A DNA stretch of 64,000 nucleotides, taken from contig JAJEKV010000090.1 in NCBI GenBank assembly GCA_021234155.1, positions 2,968,479 through 3,032,478 on the forward strand, read 5' to 3'. The stretch comes from Isoetes taiwanensis (taxonomy: Eukaryota > Streptophyta > Lycopodiopsida > Isoetales > Isoetaceae). The notes under the pieces are model-generated. The model saw only the letters and a program-made list of their open reading frames with translations. It did no database searches and was not told where the DNA came from. Within the stretch, counting starts at the first letter, position 1, and the number at the start of each line of letters is the position of its first letter. Positions 1-9,722 of the stretch are shown here, in pieces. Made by a program: the position numbers and the translations under genes.

Positions 1-96
1 GCTTTCTTGTGTAAATTACGCTTAAGATTCTTACTTGCAGGGGCTTTGAATTGAACATGGAGTCTTGTGGTTTTGGTAGGTCCTCGCCCCGAGACA

Positions 97-669
97 TCAA
101 CATGAGGTGTTTCTTCGATGCGAGAGATCAACATGAGGTGTACTTGTAGATGCTGAGAGGTTTGATGTGGGCAAGTCCTGGGGGGAGGTGCTTTCCCTCT
201 CTCTGGGAAAAAGTAATCGAGGTTGGTGACGTAGTTGACCAGCTCCTGAAGTGTCGTAGAACACAGGAGTTGCGTGTCGCTGACTGCTCCCACTTGTTGT
301 AGTACCATTTAGCGAAATGGATGGAGTTGGCGTAATTTGCCTCCGGGGAGGGAGCCTACGGTGGACTATAGGCGACGCACTAAAATTAACTGGAGGAGGT
401 AGTCTGAGCTCTCTAGCCTGTGGTGGAGTAAAACGCATTGGTGGGGGCAAACGACGTTCAGGAGCAGGGTGTGGTGGAGTAAATTGAACTGGTGGTGGAA
501 GCCGAGGTGGTCGTGCTGGAGTAAGCTCAACAGAGCTGGGTGTTGGAATGTCGGAGCTAGAATATTCATGACTACTTCCTGGTGTCTGTTGAGGAGGTGT
601 GAAACTCATTGCAGGTGGGAGCCTGCGAACAGGAGTTGGAGGCTCTGCAGTTCTTTTCTCTCGAGCCAT
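97..669 (-). pseudogene. Proline-rich repeat protein, N-terminal part, frame broken
   Basis: This reads leftward from an ATG at 669-667 (MAREKRTAEPPTP...). Five imperfect repeats of the type RRLPPPMRFTPP occupy about residues 15-110, followed by a Ser/Thr-rich stretch. No enzyme domain is visible, so it looks like a low-complexity adaptor or DNA-associated tail. The frame stops at 97, but an adjacent frame continues with a second copy of TPHVD and runs towards a GTAAGA donor near position 20, so a frameshift around 100-120 is likely. The gene is divergent from the methyltransferase gene and shares its promoter. Its 5' leader (694-860) holds six palindromes. The rest of the gene, perhaps the transposase, would lie left of the window. 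The function is unknown. Confidence 0.5.
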
Positions 670-693
670 ACTCAGAAAGTTAGCGTCACACTG

Positions 694-860
694 TATAAAT
701 TTATACGACAGAAGAACAGACGGTATAAATTTATACAGAGATGGTATAAATTTATACAGGAAAGGGAAACTCTTGGCGGCAGACAGTATAAATTTATACG
801 GAGATGGTATAAATTTATACAGAGGAGCGTAACATAGAACAGAAACGGTATAAATTTATA
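694..860. repeat. Six TATAAATTTATA palindromes in the minus-gene leader
   Basis: Exact 12-mers start at 694, 724, 745, 787, 808 and 849. The start-to-start steps are 30, 21, 42, 21 and 41 bp, all close to whole multiples of the 10.4-bp helical turn. Each is flanked by G and C to give GTATAAATTTATAC. They sit between the TATA region near 1005 and the ATG at 669. Confidence 0.9.
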
Positions 861-959
861 CGAAAACTCACAGACACTTGTATTGGAAACTTTATGGAGA
901 AACGCTATACGAAACGGCACTTAGCAGGGGTACTTAAGCCCGGCGCCGGCCACCCTATT

Positions 960-1058
960 TTCCATATACGCACATCGGAGTCGAAGGCGCTCGCGGTCCG
1001 CCTTATATACCCCTTCTTATTTGCTCTCCGGAACGTCTATACGCTAGTCCATACGGTC
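960..1058. promoter_or_regulatory. Shared divergent core promoter of the transposon
   Basis: TTATATA at 1003-1009 can act as a TATA box in either direction. On the minus strand it reads GTATATAAGG with GAGCAAATAAGA upstream and CTTCGACTCC about 35 bp downstream, which fits a start site for the proline-rich gene. On plus it lies about 50 bp before the ATG at 1059. The same block (GAGCAAATAAGA, TATATAAG, CTTCGACTCC) recurs at 20531-20590 in the small element, so selection or recent common descent has kept it. Confidence 0.6.
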
Positions 1059-1135
1059 ATGGCCACGTAAGTCTACTTTCCGTACTGTTTTAGTTTCTCT
1101 TTTGTTTTAATCTGTTAGAGTGGTAGCTCGAGCGG

Positions 1136-1454
1136 TATAAATTTATACCGAGATGGCTCTGGATCGGTATAAATTTATACGCCCCGTGCTCGAGCGGTAT
1201 AAATTTATACCGCTCCAGAACACAATCGGTATAAATTTATACGCAGTAGTTCAAAAAGCGGTATAAATTTATGCCGCTTCGTGCTCGGCGGTATAATTTA
1301 CCCCGCTCTAGAACACTTGCGGTATAAATTTATACCGATTGTGTTTGAGCGATATAATTTATACCGCTTCGAGCAACGGGCGATAATTTATACCGATCCA
1401 AAGCCATCTCGGTATAAATTTATACCGCTCGAGCTCGGGGCGTATAAATTTATA
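1136..1454. repeat. Phased palindrome array in first intron of methyltransferase gene
   Basis: Eleven units start near 1136, 1168, 1198, 1230, 1262, 1292, 1323, 1353, 1383, 1413 and 1443. Seven are exact TATAAATTTATA, the others have one to three changes. The step is 30-32 bp throughout, which is three helical turns, so all units face the same side of the DNA. Most extend to CGGTATAAATTTATACCG, and some to GAGCGG...CCGCTC. The array lies between the proposed donor GTAAGT at 1067 and the acceptor at 1772. Confidence 0.9.
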
Positions 1455-2080
1455 CCGTTTCAAAATGGTTTGGGAATCTTGGTGTCTAGTGCTTAAGGAA
1501 TGGACCCGAACCTCAATATTTTAGTAATATTGTTGAGTTTTAAGCTTAAATAAGACAAAAAAAGTGTTAATTAATTGTAGATTTTATGCCCTTTTAGCCT
1601 CTGTTTTTACTGTTTTTGTGTGTCAAAAAGTAAAAAAATGTTCTGTTTCTTACGAAAAAAATGGTTTTTTAACGCACAGTTCCGGCCCAAGGAATGTGCA
1701 GAAAGGCCAATCTTCAGGCCAATCTTCACAGTCGCACCTCATTACCCGACGCGTCTGAACTAAAAAGACCAGGCGCGGGTACGTCCACAGGGGCGCAAGA
1801 GAGAGCAAACCAACTGTGGCGTACCTGTACTTGTGCCATCAGTCAGGGAAGGGCAAGTACAAGGCCGATGATTATTATCCTGCCGGCGAAATGATAAATC
1901 TGGTTGCTACAGAAAACGAAGATGAACTTTTAATGAAGTGCATGCATGACAATGGGGACGTCTTCTATGTTCTCAGTAGTAAAATGCTTAGATTAAGCAT
2001 GTGCAAGCCCAAAGACGTGAATGAGTACATATCTGAAAATTACAAGGGCGGCTATGTAAGTTATTCTTAGTGGCTTAACG

Positions 2081-2092
2081 TATAAATTTATA
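2081..2092. repeat. Palindrome inside the 2056-2125 intron
   Basis: A single exact TATAAATTTATA sits in the middle of the 70-bp intron (GTAAGT at 2056, CAG at 2123-2125), followed by a plausible branch site CTAAC. The intron is little more than splice signals plus the palindrome. Confidence 0.85.
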
Positions 2093-3186
2093 CCGTCATC
2101 CTCCTAACTAAACCCTGCATTACAGGATATAGTGGACATTTTGATGTCAGTGGTGCTTTGCGATGAAAAGGTGTTGGTCAAAGGTCTGTGGTACCCCACT
2201 ACTATCGAAGAGGAAGAAAATGTTGACGAAGTAGAAGAAGAAGAGGAAGAGGAGGAAATAGTAATACCAAAGGGAAAGGGTAGGAAGCATTCCCTGGTAG
2301 TTGATACACAGCCTCCCACCAAAAAAAAGACTAGAACCACAAAGGCATTGACTATAGAGGAGTCAGCAGAAGCTCTTCAGAAGGCTCCGGGTGCAGATAT
2401 TGTTGTGAAGCCCGTGGACAAGTCAAGTGCTATTCTAAAAAAGGTTAATGACACTAAACTGCTTAAGCAAACAATTTCCTTGACATTGAGCACTATTAAG
2501 AGGCCGCCTAAAAATGAAGATGGGGTCAGAGTTCTTCAGGTACGAAAGCTGTACGCGGCACATGTGGCTATACTCAAGCAAAGAATGAGAAGGAATCCTC
2601 ATGCCCATGTGTCGCCACTTGTTGTAATGGTTGACAAGAGTCAGTGCAACCAACTAAAAGATTATAAAAAGGCTAACTTTGAGGATTACACATATTTTGT
2701 ACTTGGAGGCACACATAGTTACAAAGCAAGGAAGGAACTTTCAAAAGAGGAATCCCGTAACGAAGTTTGGAAGAGCGTAGAAGCACATATCTACGTTGGA
2801 GTCACAGACGAGGAAGCAAAGGTCATTGCCGTGAGTCATAATCTCGACAATGACTTGGACTAAAAATGAGTCTTATAGACAAGATCCGCTTCATGCAAGG
2901 GAATAATTAGGAGTTCAAGCAAGTGCATGGGGAGGACTTCAAAAACAAAAGAACAAGCTCCAAGAACTTGAGAAGCTTGTGTCACGCAGTCTTTGCCTCA
3001 CTCACGATTCGGATAAGAAGCCCATAATGGTCGTGAAGCGAAGACGACAATTACTTCCAGCTTGCTTTCAGAGATGGTCAAGTGAGTAAAAGCTTTAATT
3101 TAGTTGTCTGTAGTATGCTTAGCATAGCTGAGTTTGTATATTAACATCGAACTTTGTAAATGCATACCAAGGAAGACCAGCCACGG

Positions 3187-3304
3187 TATAAATTTATATC
3201 GCGTGCCCCCGTCCACGATTTAAATTTATACCGTGACCCGGAACCGCGAGCGGTATAAATTTATACCGTCACCAGGCACGGTATAAATTTATACCGTGCC
3301 TGGT
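3187..3304. repeat. Four palindromes in the 3082-3390 intron, one extended to 34 bp
   Basis: Units start at 3187, 3219 (decayed), 3254 and 3282. The last lies in a perfect 34-bp palindrome (3271-3304) whose arms are ACCAGGCACGGTATAAA and its complement. The arms beyond the core differ from unit to unit, so symmetry is kept while the sequence changes. Confidence 0.9.
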
Positions 3305-4331
3305 ATTCCGTGTGCAATAATATAGTAGACAGAGTAACAAACGCTTGTTCGCCATTCAACACTAAAATACTTGTGTTCATTCGTCAACAGGTGTGGGATC
3401 TTCAAGAAAGAATATTTTGTATGTTCGAAGATGGTGAGCTGAAAGAACAATCTAGCTCTGCCGGAAAAAAACCAAAAAAAGGTAGTGAGGCAAAACAAAA
3501 AAACATGAGCATTGTACCCTGGACGCAGCTACAGGGTTTGAAAAGCAAAGAAATTTTTGTAAGACTTCTAGAAAAAGTTGTGGCAAAAGAATTTACTCTC
3601 GACGAAATGGCCAAAGAAGCTAAGACGTAAGCCACACTTTTATGTCGTGTTCTTTTTTTCTTAATTTTGTTTGATCACATTTTTCCCTCTGCAGTCAGAA
3701 AGACATTGTCACCTGCCAGGCAGAATTAATGAAGCAACTTAACCTGGAGGACTGGGAGGAGTGCAAGGCTTTATATCCAATCTCTACTACAGATACTATT
3801 ATCAGAGAGCACGCTGTTAACTTCAGTGGCTGGGTAAGTTGTACAGAATAAGAAGAAAGGCCTACCAACAGGATTTTTAAACCTGGTTCGTAGGGTCAAG
3901 GAGGAGAGGCAGAGACTGAAAGCAATTGAGCAAGGAAAGCAAGTCAGCACTAGCAGCTTTGACACTATTTACGAGAGATTTACTACATTTAATCAGGACG
4001 TCCAGTACAGGGTTGTTCAGGGTGACTGCACGAGGCTGGAGACTCTTTTAGACAAACAAAACTTTACGTTATGCATTGCAGATATTCCATATGGCTTCAA
4101 AATCAAGGATAGCACTTTTGACGAGGAGGCTTTTACTCACGTGTCCGTTCTTTCTTGGATGGCCTAAAAGAAGTCACGACATCTGAAAACTGGAGGGTCA
4201 TCATTTTTCATTCCGACCTGCAGACGATGTCGGTGCTAAAGCCATTGGGAGTCATGCATGAACGCGGGCGAAAGCTGCGTATGATGGTAAGCTTTGAATT
4301 TCTTGCTTTTCTATTTACTTTAACACCACGG

Positions 4332-4401
4332 TATAAATTTATACCACAGTCGCCTCGTGGTATAAATTTATAGAGCAAGGCAATGGTGGTATAAATTTAA
4401 C
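4332..4401. repeat. Three palindromes in the 4287-4474 intron
   Basis: Exact cores at 4332 and 4361 and a decayed one at 4390, with 29-bp steps. They lie between the donor GTAAGC at 4287 and the acceptor GCAG ending at 4474. Confidence 0.85.
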
Positions 4402-5142
4402 CGCCACACCACTTAACTAACTTATTTTGTTCGTTTTCTTTCTGCCAATGTTTAATTGCTTTTTTGTTTGGCAGGCTAAAAACAAATGTCAAAGGACATG
4501 GTGGTGGTCCGCGCTTAGTAAGTGCTTTGAACATTTCCATATTGGTTTTTCTGGTAGCGGACGCCTTAAAAAACCATGGTTCATTTCAACACGCAGAATG
4601 AAAAGACTCCACCCTGCAACGCCTTTCAGTTTCCGGCTGTTCTACAAAAATTGAGAGACCCACAACGACAAGGAGCTGTGGTATCTCATTATCAAAAGCC
4701 ACAGCGGCTAATTAATAATTTAATTCAGTGGTTTTCTCGCCCAGGAGACTGGATTCTAGATGCATTTTCAGGCTCAGGCACCACAGCAGTTTGCGCCCTT
4801 AAGCAAGGGCGCAATGTTGTCTCCGTCGACATAGACCAGGACAAAATAAGTTTCATCAGGACCAGGATAAGCTCTTGTGAATCCTTTCCTGATGAAAATG
4901 GCAGGAGCAAAGAAGCGGTGCCCGGCGATGTTAAAGGCACTTATACGAAATCTGACCTCCACTTACGGGGAAGAAAAGATGAGGAGGTGGAGTTTGTGGA
5001 CTTGGAACTGTGTTGCACGAAGAAAAGAACCCTTTGTGCGGAGGGACTCGAATCAGAAGGAGGCGTCTCTGCTGTTGTAAGCTCGCAAGAGCCAGATCCT
5101 AAGGGATTAGAGAGTCCTGTGGACTGGGAAGAGCCACCTCTC

Positions 5143-5156
5143 GTATAAATTTATAC
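5143..5156. repeat. Palindrome overlapping the methyltransferase stop codon
   Basis: GTATAAATTTATAC supplies the final Val codon and TAA stop of the last exon. It is the only palindrome seen that touches coding sequence. The matching one in the small element (19341-19352) is at nearly the same distance, about 490 bp, from the TIR end. Confidence 0.85.
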
Positions 5157-5572
5157 AGACAGAGTTCTTAACTACTTCCATTGTAAACTATGTGCTAAGT
5201 ATTATTGTAATTTATTTTGATGAAGATTTTTAAATTGAAAGCTTTGTCTCTTCAACAATACTTAATTAAAACAACTCTTTCTTGCTCCATAATTTCACAC
5301 TCTTTGTCTTTCCAATGTTTGACTTTCTTAGTACTTATATTAAGCTTGCAAAAAAACAAACTATATTTCCTTCTGTTTTTAACAATACATACTAACTGAG
5401 TTATCAAAATTAATGTATCTCTCCTCAAAACAAGCATTTTTTTTTGCCCTCTTTTAAAAATGAAAAGACTTCAAAAATGTTGCGTTTTTGGGGGGATTCC
5501 GAATGCTAATTGCTCAACAATCTATTTTGCTCCCTATTTTGTGTGTTTTTTTTCAAGTTTTCTATTTTTATA

Positions 5573-5627
5573 AAGGAATCTTTCAAACGCACTTCTTAAA
5601 TAAGTGCGTTTCATTTTAAACCTTGTT
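5573..5627 (-). repeat. Terminal inverted repeat of the large transposon copy
   Basis: The inverse complement of this stretch matches 18843-18897 with essentially no differences. The outer part reads AACAAGGTTTAAAATGAAAC when read inward. Just inside is a hairpin formed by ACGCACTT and AAGTGCGT around a 7-nt loop. Confidence 0.85.
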
Positions 5628-6728
5628 AAGTATGAGGTGTATTGTAAGTATCTTGATTTTGGCTTCAAACACTTGAGTTATGTGTTTAACTTCTAATTTT
5701 GTTATATGTATATTGACGCTATCTACATGTCCTATGTATTACATTACAAGATTAAAACAGAAAAATCAATAGCTATTTTCAATTATTCTACCTCCAAAAA
5801 ATATCTTAATAATGCACGAATAAGTCATTTTTATGACATAATTTGAATTAGACTAGTCAAGAAGTGTTTTTGAGTGAGATTTTTGGTGAATGTATTTTAA
5901 TGTAAAAATAACAATAGCTGACCTATATAGGGCCAAACTGGCGCGCTTTTGGAACAGACATAACCCAATTTAAATGAATAATGGTTAATTCTGGATTGCA
6001 TCAAATTATGATACACTCTCAAAGAAGAAATGCATGGAGTAGCTACATAAAACTGACTTATAAGCTACACATACCCGATCTGGCCATATTAGAAGGACAG
6101 TCCGGTACCACCCATTAAAAAGAAATGCAAGAGGATCGTTAGAGCAAGACTATCAGTCCATTCAAAACACTGAAATCATTCAAAACACCGAAATCAGGCA
6201 ATGGGCCAAACACATAGAGATGAAGATGACTAAGCTTAGTTGTTTGAACCGCTTCTATCTAAATTTACAAACCAGTTAGGAAGGATTTTGTTTCCGAATC
6301 TAGACACAAATGCGAAGGCAAAGAAGTTGTGTATTTTGATGTTACACACTCGAAACTATCGTCCATTATGATCCTTGATGTGAAATGGTTTAATCGAGAT
6401 GTAATAAGCTTATTTATCAGTACAGTGCACATTTTGCACTGGCTAAACATCATGGGCGTGTTGGTTCCAGCAGATAACAATTGGGAAAGGAAGTGATCTA
6501 CCCCACCAAAGGAATTCATCATACCAACCTTGTTGACATAGCGTTGCCCTTCTTAGCATCTATCCCAGACAATAGATAAGTTTTGGGGAAGGAGATACAA
6601 CTTCGAAGATACAAAAACAGCATTACTTCCTTCTGGGCTTTTCGCAATGCGGCAATCATGACTTGAAAGGCAATATTGGTCCTGTGCTAAAGATATACAT
6701 GATAAGTATGGCGACCAAGTTGGAAATG
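5628..6728. other. No gene seen; AT-rich intergenic DNA
   Basis: AT-rich, with no reading frame that resembles a protein and no clear repeat boundary. The 39-bp segment ACATGATAAGTATGGCGACC... near 6699-6728 recurs just right of the hAT-like element at 7551, a local duplication beside that insertion. Confidence 0.5.
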
Positions 6729-6736
6729 GTTGGATC

Positions 6737-7541
6737 CAGGGTAAATTTTAACGGCCCTAAATGTTTTTCTATTCAAATTAAGATTGGCTAAACCTATGAA
6801 AAACAAAAGTTCTTAGATTTCTTTCTTGGCGAAATTTGATAAAATAAAGCCCTTTACTTATCTTCCCACTTGGCTAAAATGTAAAATTTATATGACATGA
6901 AATTATGATGTTGGCGAATTTTTCTTGGTCCCCAGCTAAAGTGCAACTATTTAACTTCAAACTTTGAGCACTGATTAGTACATGAATGACATTGATTCAA
7001 TATGCTTCTTTTACAAAATGATAACAAAGTTGTTCAAAGTACAATTCATAAGGAACAAACAATATTGTTTGAAGGAACATGCATGTTTAAGTTGGGGTCA
7101 AATGCATCCAAATGGTGAATGTGGTGATGAAGCACTTTAGGGTCAACAATTGCAAGAAGAGATCACTACTATTTAAAGCTTAAAATGCACATCATATAAC
7201 ATTCTTCACAACATTTAACCTAAACAACTTACAGATACAAATTCAAAATATGATTGAGGTAGCTAATGACAATTCCTAAATGAAAGAGGTCCCTGAATAG
7301 AATTGGCATGGCTATTTGAATTGATCAGGGTTCTCCTAATCAACTTTAGAGAAGGCGATTCAGTACATCATGCAGCAAACAATCCCGGCTAAACTCTAAG
7401 CGTTCAGAATTTACCCCCTTTTGGAGTGGCTAAATTATACCTTTTCTAAAAAATTTGCCTTTATAAACTTTAGCCATGAAATTTGACAAAAGGTCTAAAA
7501 AATCGCCATTTGGCGAATTTTAGCCACTCTTTATTACCCTG
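6737..7541. mobile_element. hAT-like non-autonomous element, 805 bp
   Basis: The ends are CAGGGTAA and TTACCCTG, flanked on both sides by the exact 8-bp duplication GTTGGATC (6729-6736 and 7542-7549). CAGGG ends plus 8-bp duplications are the hAT hallmark. There is no transposase. The inside carries repeated words such as TGGCTAAA, GGCGAATTT and TTTAGCCA, which resemble the subterminal binding-site clusters of hAT elements. Confidence 0.85.
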
Positions 7542-7872
7542 GTTGGATCACATGATAAGTATGGCGACCAAGTTGAAAATGGTTGGATCACATTTGAGAT
7601 ACATAACATTGTTGTCATAATTAAATTCGAGATCCTACTAATAAATGGATGGATCATCATTGGATAGACATGTTCCTGAAATGAAGCAGCTTGTTCTTTG
7701 AAATTCGGGATGAAGTTTTTCGCACCTACAATGATACAGCCATTAAAGGCTAGTAGAGGAAGTTATTGATCCAAAAGTTGTTAAGCAGCCATCAAAAGAG
7801 GATCCAGATTGCACAGTACCATTGGTGGGCATAAAAATAATGCTCAAGTTACATGGCCTCAAATTCAAGTTT

Positions 7873-8133
7873 AAATAGAAGAGACAGTCACAATCATCAA
7901 TTGTAGATAACAACTTTCGGAATTATTCTGAAGCCTTTGAAAAAGGTGGAACAGCTGCATTCATGGAACAGTTAGAAAAGCGTCGAGAAGCAAGATTTGA
8001 TAAACTGGACAGAGCAGTTTCAAATCTCCTAAGCCTATTTGCTGAAGTAATTGATAAGAGTGTCGAATTGACTATGCTTGAAGTTAGTGGTGCGACTGCT
8101 TTCAGGCGAAAGATATCCATGGTGTTGAGCTAG
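7873..8133 (+). pseudogene. Coding-like remnant, helical, unidentified
   Basis: An open frame runs from about 7873 to a TAG at 8131-8133. It reads as a charged helical segment (EQLEKRREARFDKLDRAVS) followed by hydrophobic turns (NLLSLFAEVIDKSVEL). The composition and heptad-like spacing suggest a real former exon, perhaps from a transposon or a DNA-binding protein tail. No start codon, flanking exon or known family is recognised. It lies in otherwise empty sequence between a hAT-like element and a gene on the other strand. Confidence 0.3.
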
Positions 8134-9163
8134 TCTCCCATTCTTCAATCTTTTAACCAAAATGTACAGCAAGACCTCATACAGTTCCAACTCGGCATGG
8201 TGACAAATTATATTTCGCATGTTTATGTGCATCTTCTTTTAGCGAACCCAATAACGAAAATCCGTTGCTAAAGAAAGTTGGGTATTTCAAGAACCAACGG
8301 ATGAATCTAGCTTATGAGAAGGATGCATATTGTTGCATCTTTAACTTTTGGTAAATATCCAATGGAGCTTCAGAATCTTCAGTTGATAATATGAGTGTTT
8401 CTTGTAGTATTCCACTTAGGAAGCATAGCCTTGGGGAGATGAAGCATGGGAGTTAGATTTTAAGAATTTAGCTTAACTGATAGGGCAACACATGACAAGT
8501 ATAACAACGACTTGAAAGTTAAAAATTTTGAGGCACATAGCAAACATGACAGCAATAAACTCATTAGCAGGACTGCAATACTGGCCTATAAAGACCTTAA
8601 TTTCAACAACAGCAAAATGGTCCCTCAAACCAGTGAAACCAACTCGGGCACATATGCTGGAAGAACTCTAAGTAGTAACTGATAAATGGCTCCAGTAACA
8701 ACATGCAATTCTTCCTCACCAGCATTGCATAGGCCTTCCACAGCAAAGGGAAGAACTACAACCAGCATTGCATAGGCTGGGAAGGATTCACTGCCCTTGT
8801 AAGAGGATTAAACTACATGGTAAGCATTTTCTTGTTATCAACTGAAGAATTTACCAAGCCAGCGAACAACATATAAGAGACACAACACTTAAATTTTTAT
8901 TCCCATATAATTGTCTTGTTTCCAGAATGATTTCCATTTTTTTCACAAAAGCTGTAGAGTGCAAAGTACTAAAATCTGTGCATTCACATTGTGTTATTTG
9001 AGTTGACACCAGTAACGCATCATTCACACTTGGTAACAGATAATAAGGTTCATGTAACATGGAATTGACAAAAACATTCCTTAACTTGAGCAATGATTGC
9101 ATAAGGCTGCTATTTAAGAAGCTCACATTCCTTCAACAACAACCAATTTACTAGAGGTATCTG
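8134..9163. other. No gene seen
   Basis: AT-rich sequence with a short duplication of ACCAGCATTGCATAGGC (8720-8780) but no recognisable exon. It lies downstream (3') of the minus-strand gene that ends at 9164. Confidence 0.4.
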
Positions 9164-9722
9164 TCAAATAAAGACAATTACATTGACGGTATTAAGTGTT
9201 ATGTGCGAACTCCCTGCAGTCTCGTTTTCCCTTTGCATTGTAGGAATCAAAGCACCAGCAAGAGACCACAGCATGGTTACCTGAAAATAAAAGCAGGATT
9301 AATGTACAACAAACTTACATATCCTTAAAATCCCAAATGTACACAAGATCTTCACCTCTCCTGCTAGCAAATGTTGAAGAGGCATCAGTCATAAATGTTG
9401 AATTTAAGAGAGGCAATCAGTCATATGCACCGTTTAACAATGTTGACAGCATAATATGAATGTGGGCAGACCTGCTACATGGGACCCATTTCAGGAAATA
9501 CAAAAAAATTCAAACAACAACTTATACGTTAACACATTTGAGCTTTACCTGAGCCAAAGCATATAGAAGAGTAGAATACTTTCCAGAAAGTATTCTACTG
9601 ACCTTTTCGTACCCAGCATACCCAGTAGCTTTCAAATGTTGAGCCAACAAATACTGCAGCACAATATTTGTGAGCAAGCATGTTAACTTTACGTTGGTCC
9701 AATCCAGTTGGCAGACGTCATC
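9164..9722 (-). CDS. Last two exons of an unidentified membrane-like protein (5' part not found)
   Basis: Exon 9722-9549 (58 codons, phase 0) follows a CTGCAG acceptor and ends CAG|GTAAAG. The next exon starts after TTTTCAG at 9280 and ends with TGA at 9166-9164. The joined sequence reads in one frame: QLDWTNVKLTCLLTNIVLQ, YLLAQHLKATGYAGYEKVS, RILSGKYSTLLYALAQ, then VTMLWSLAGALIPTMQ and a polar tail. Two hydrophobic stretches (LTCLLTNIVLQYLL and LLYALAQVTMLWSLAGALI) suggest membrane segments. Clean splice sites and phase agreement argue for a real gene. No family is recognised. The missing 5' exons may have been displaced by insertions upstream, so it may be a fragment. Confidence 0.55.

Larger units (their letters stand above)
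1059..5148 (+). pseudogene. ParB-like domain plus beta-class DNA methyltransferase, multi-exon, decayed
   Basis: Proposed exons: 1059-1066, 1773-2055, 2126-3081, 3391-3626, 3695-3833, about 3901-4286, 4475-5148; introns are GT-AG. Exon 2 encodes a novel head (GKGKYKADDYYPAGEM). Exon 3 has an acidic/basic linker and then a ParB/sulfiredoxin-like fold: VRKLYAAHV, SPLVVMV, YFVLGGTHSYKARKEL, EEAKVIAVSHNLDN. Exon 6 gives catalytic motif IV as ADIPYGF (DPPY type). Exon 7 gives the S-adenosylmethionine motif DAFSGSGTT after a short target-recognition region. Motif IV before motif I is the beta-class order, typical of bacterial and phage N4-cytosine or N6-adenine enzymes; ParB-methylase fusions are known in phages. 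Damage: TAA at 2861, TAG at 2909, and frameshifts near 2912-2946, 4150 and 4570. The stop codon TAA 5146-5148 lies inside a palindrome. The exon 1 assignment is inference; the domain calls rest on visible motifs. Confidence 0.75.
1..5627. mobile_element. DNA transposon with ParB-like/methyltransferase gene, right-hand part
   Basis: The element enters from beyond the left edge and ends at 5627. The right end is recognised because 5573-5627 is, inverted, the same ~55 bp that opens the small element at 18843. Inside are two divergent genes around a shared promoter near 1005 and many copies of the palindrome TATAAATTTATA. The predicted target duplication at the right side would be AAGT (5628-5631), but the left end needed to confirm it lies outside the window. 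The superfamily is not recognised: no DDE transposase is visible in this part, and the proline-rich minus gene runs off towards the missing end. The 4-bp duplication of the small relative is compatible with Sola or Ginger types but does not prove either. Confidence 0.7.

Noticed and set aside
1136-1454. CRISPR-like look: 18-bp repeats with ~13-bp spacers
   Set aside because: Spacers are too short, partly repeat themselves and extend the palindrome; there are no cas genes and the setting is a plant transposon.
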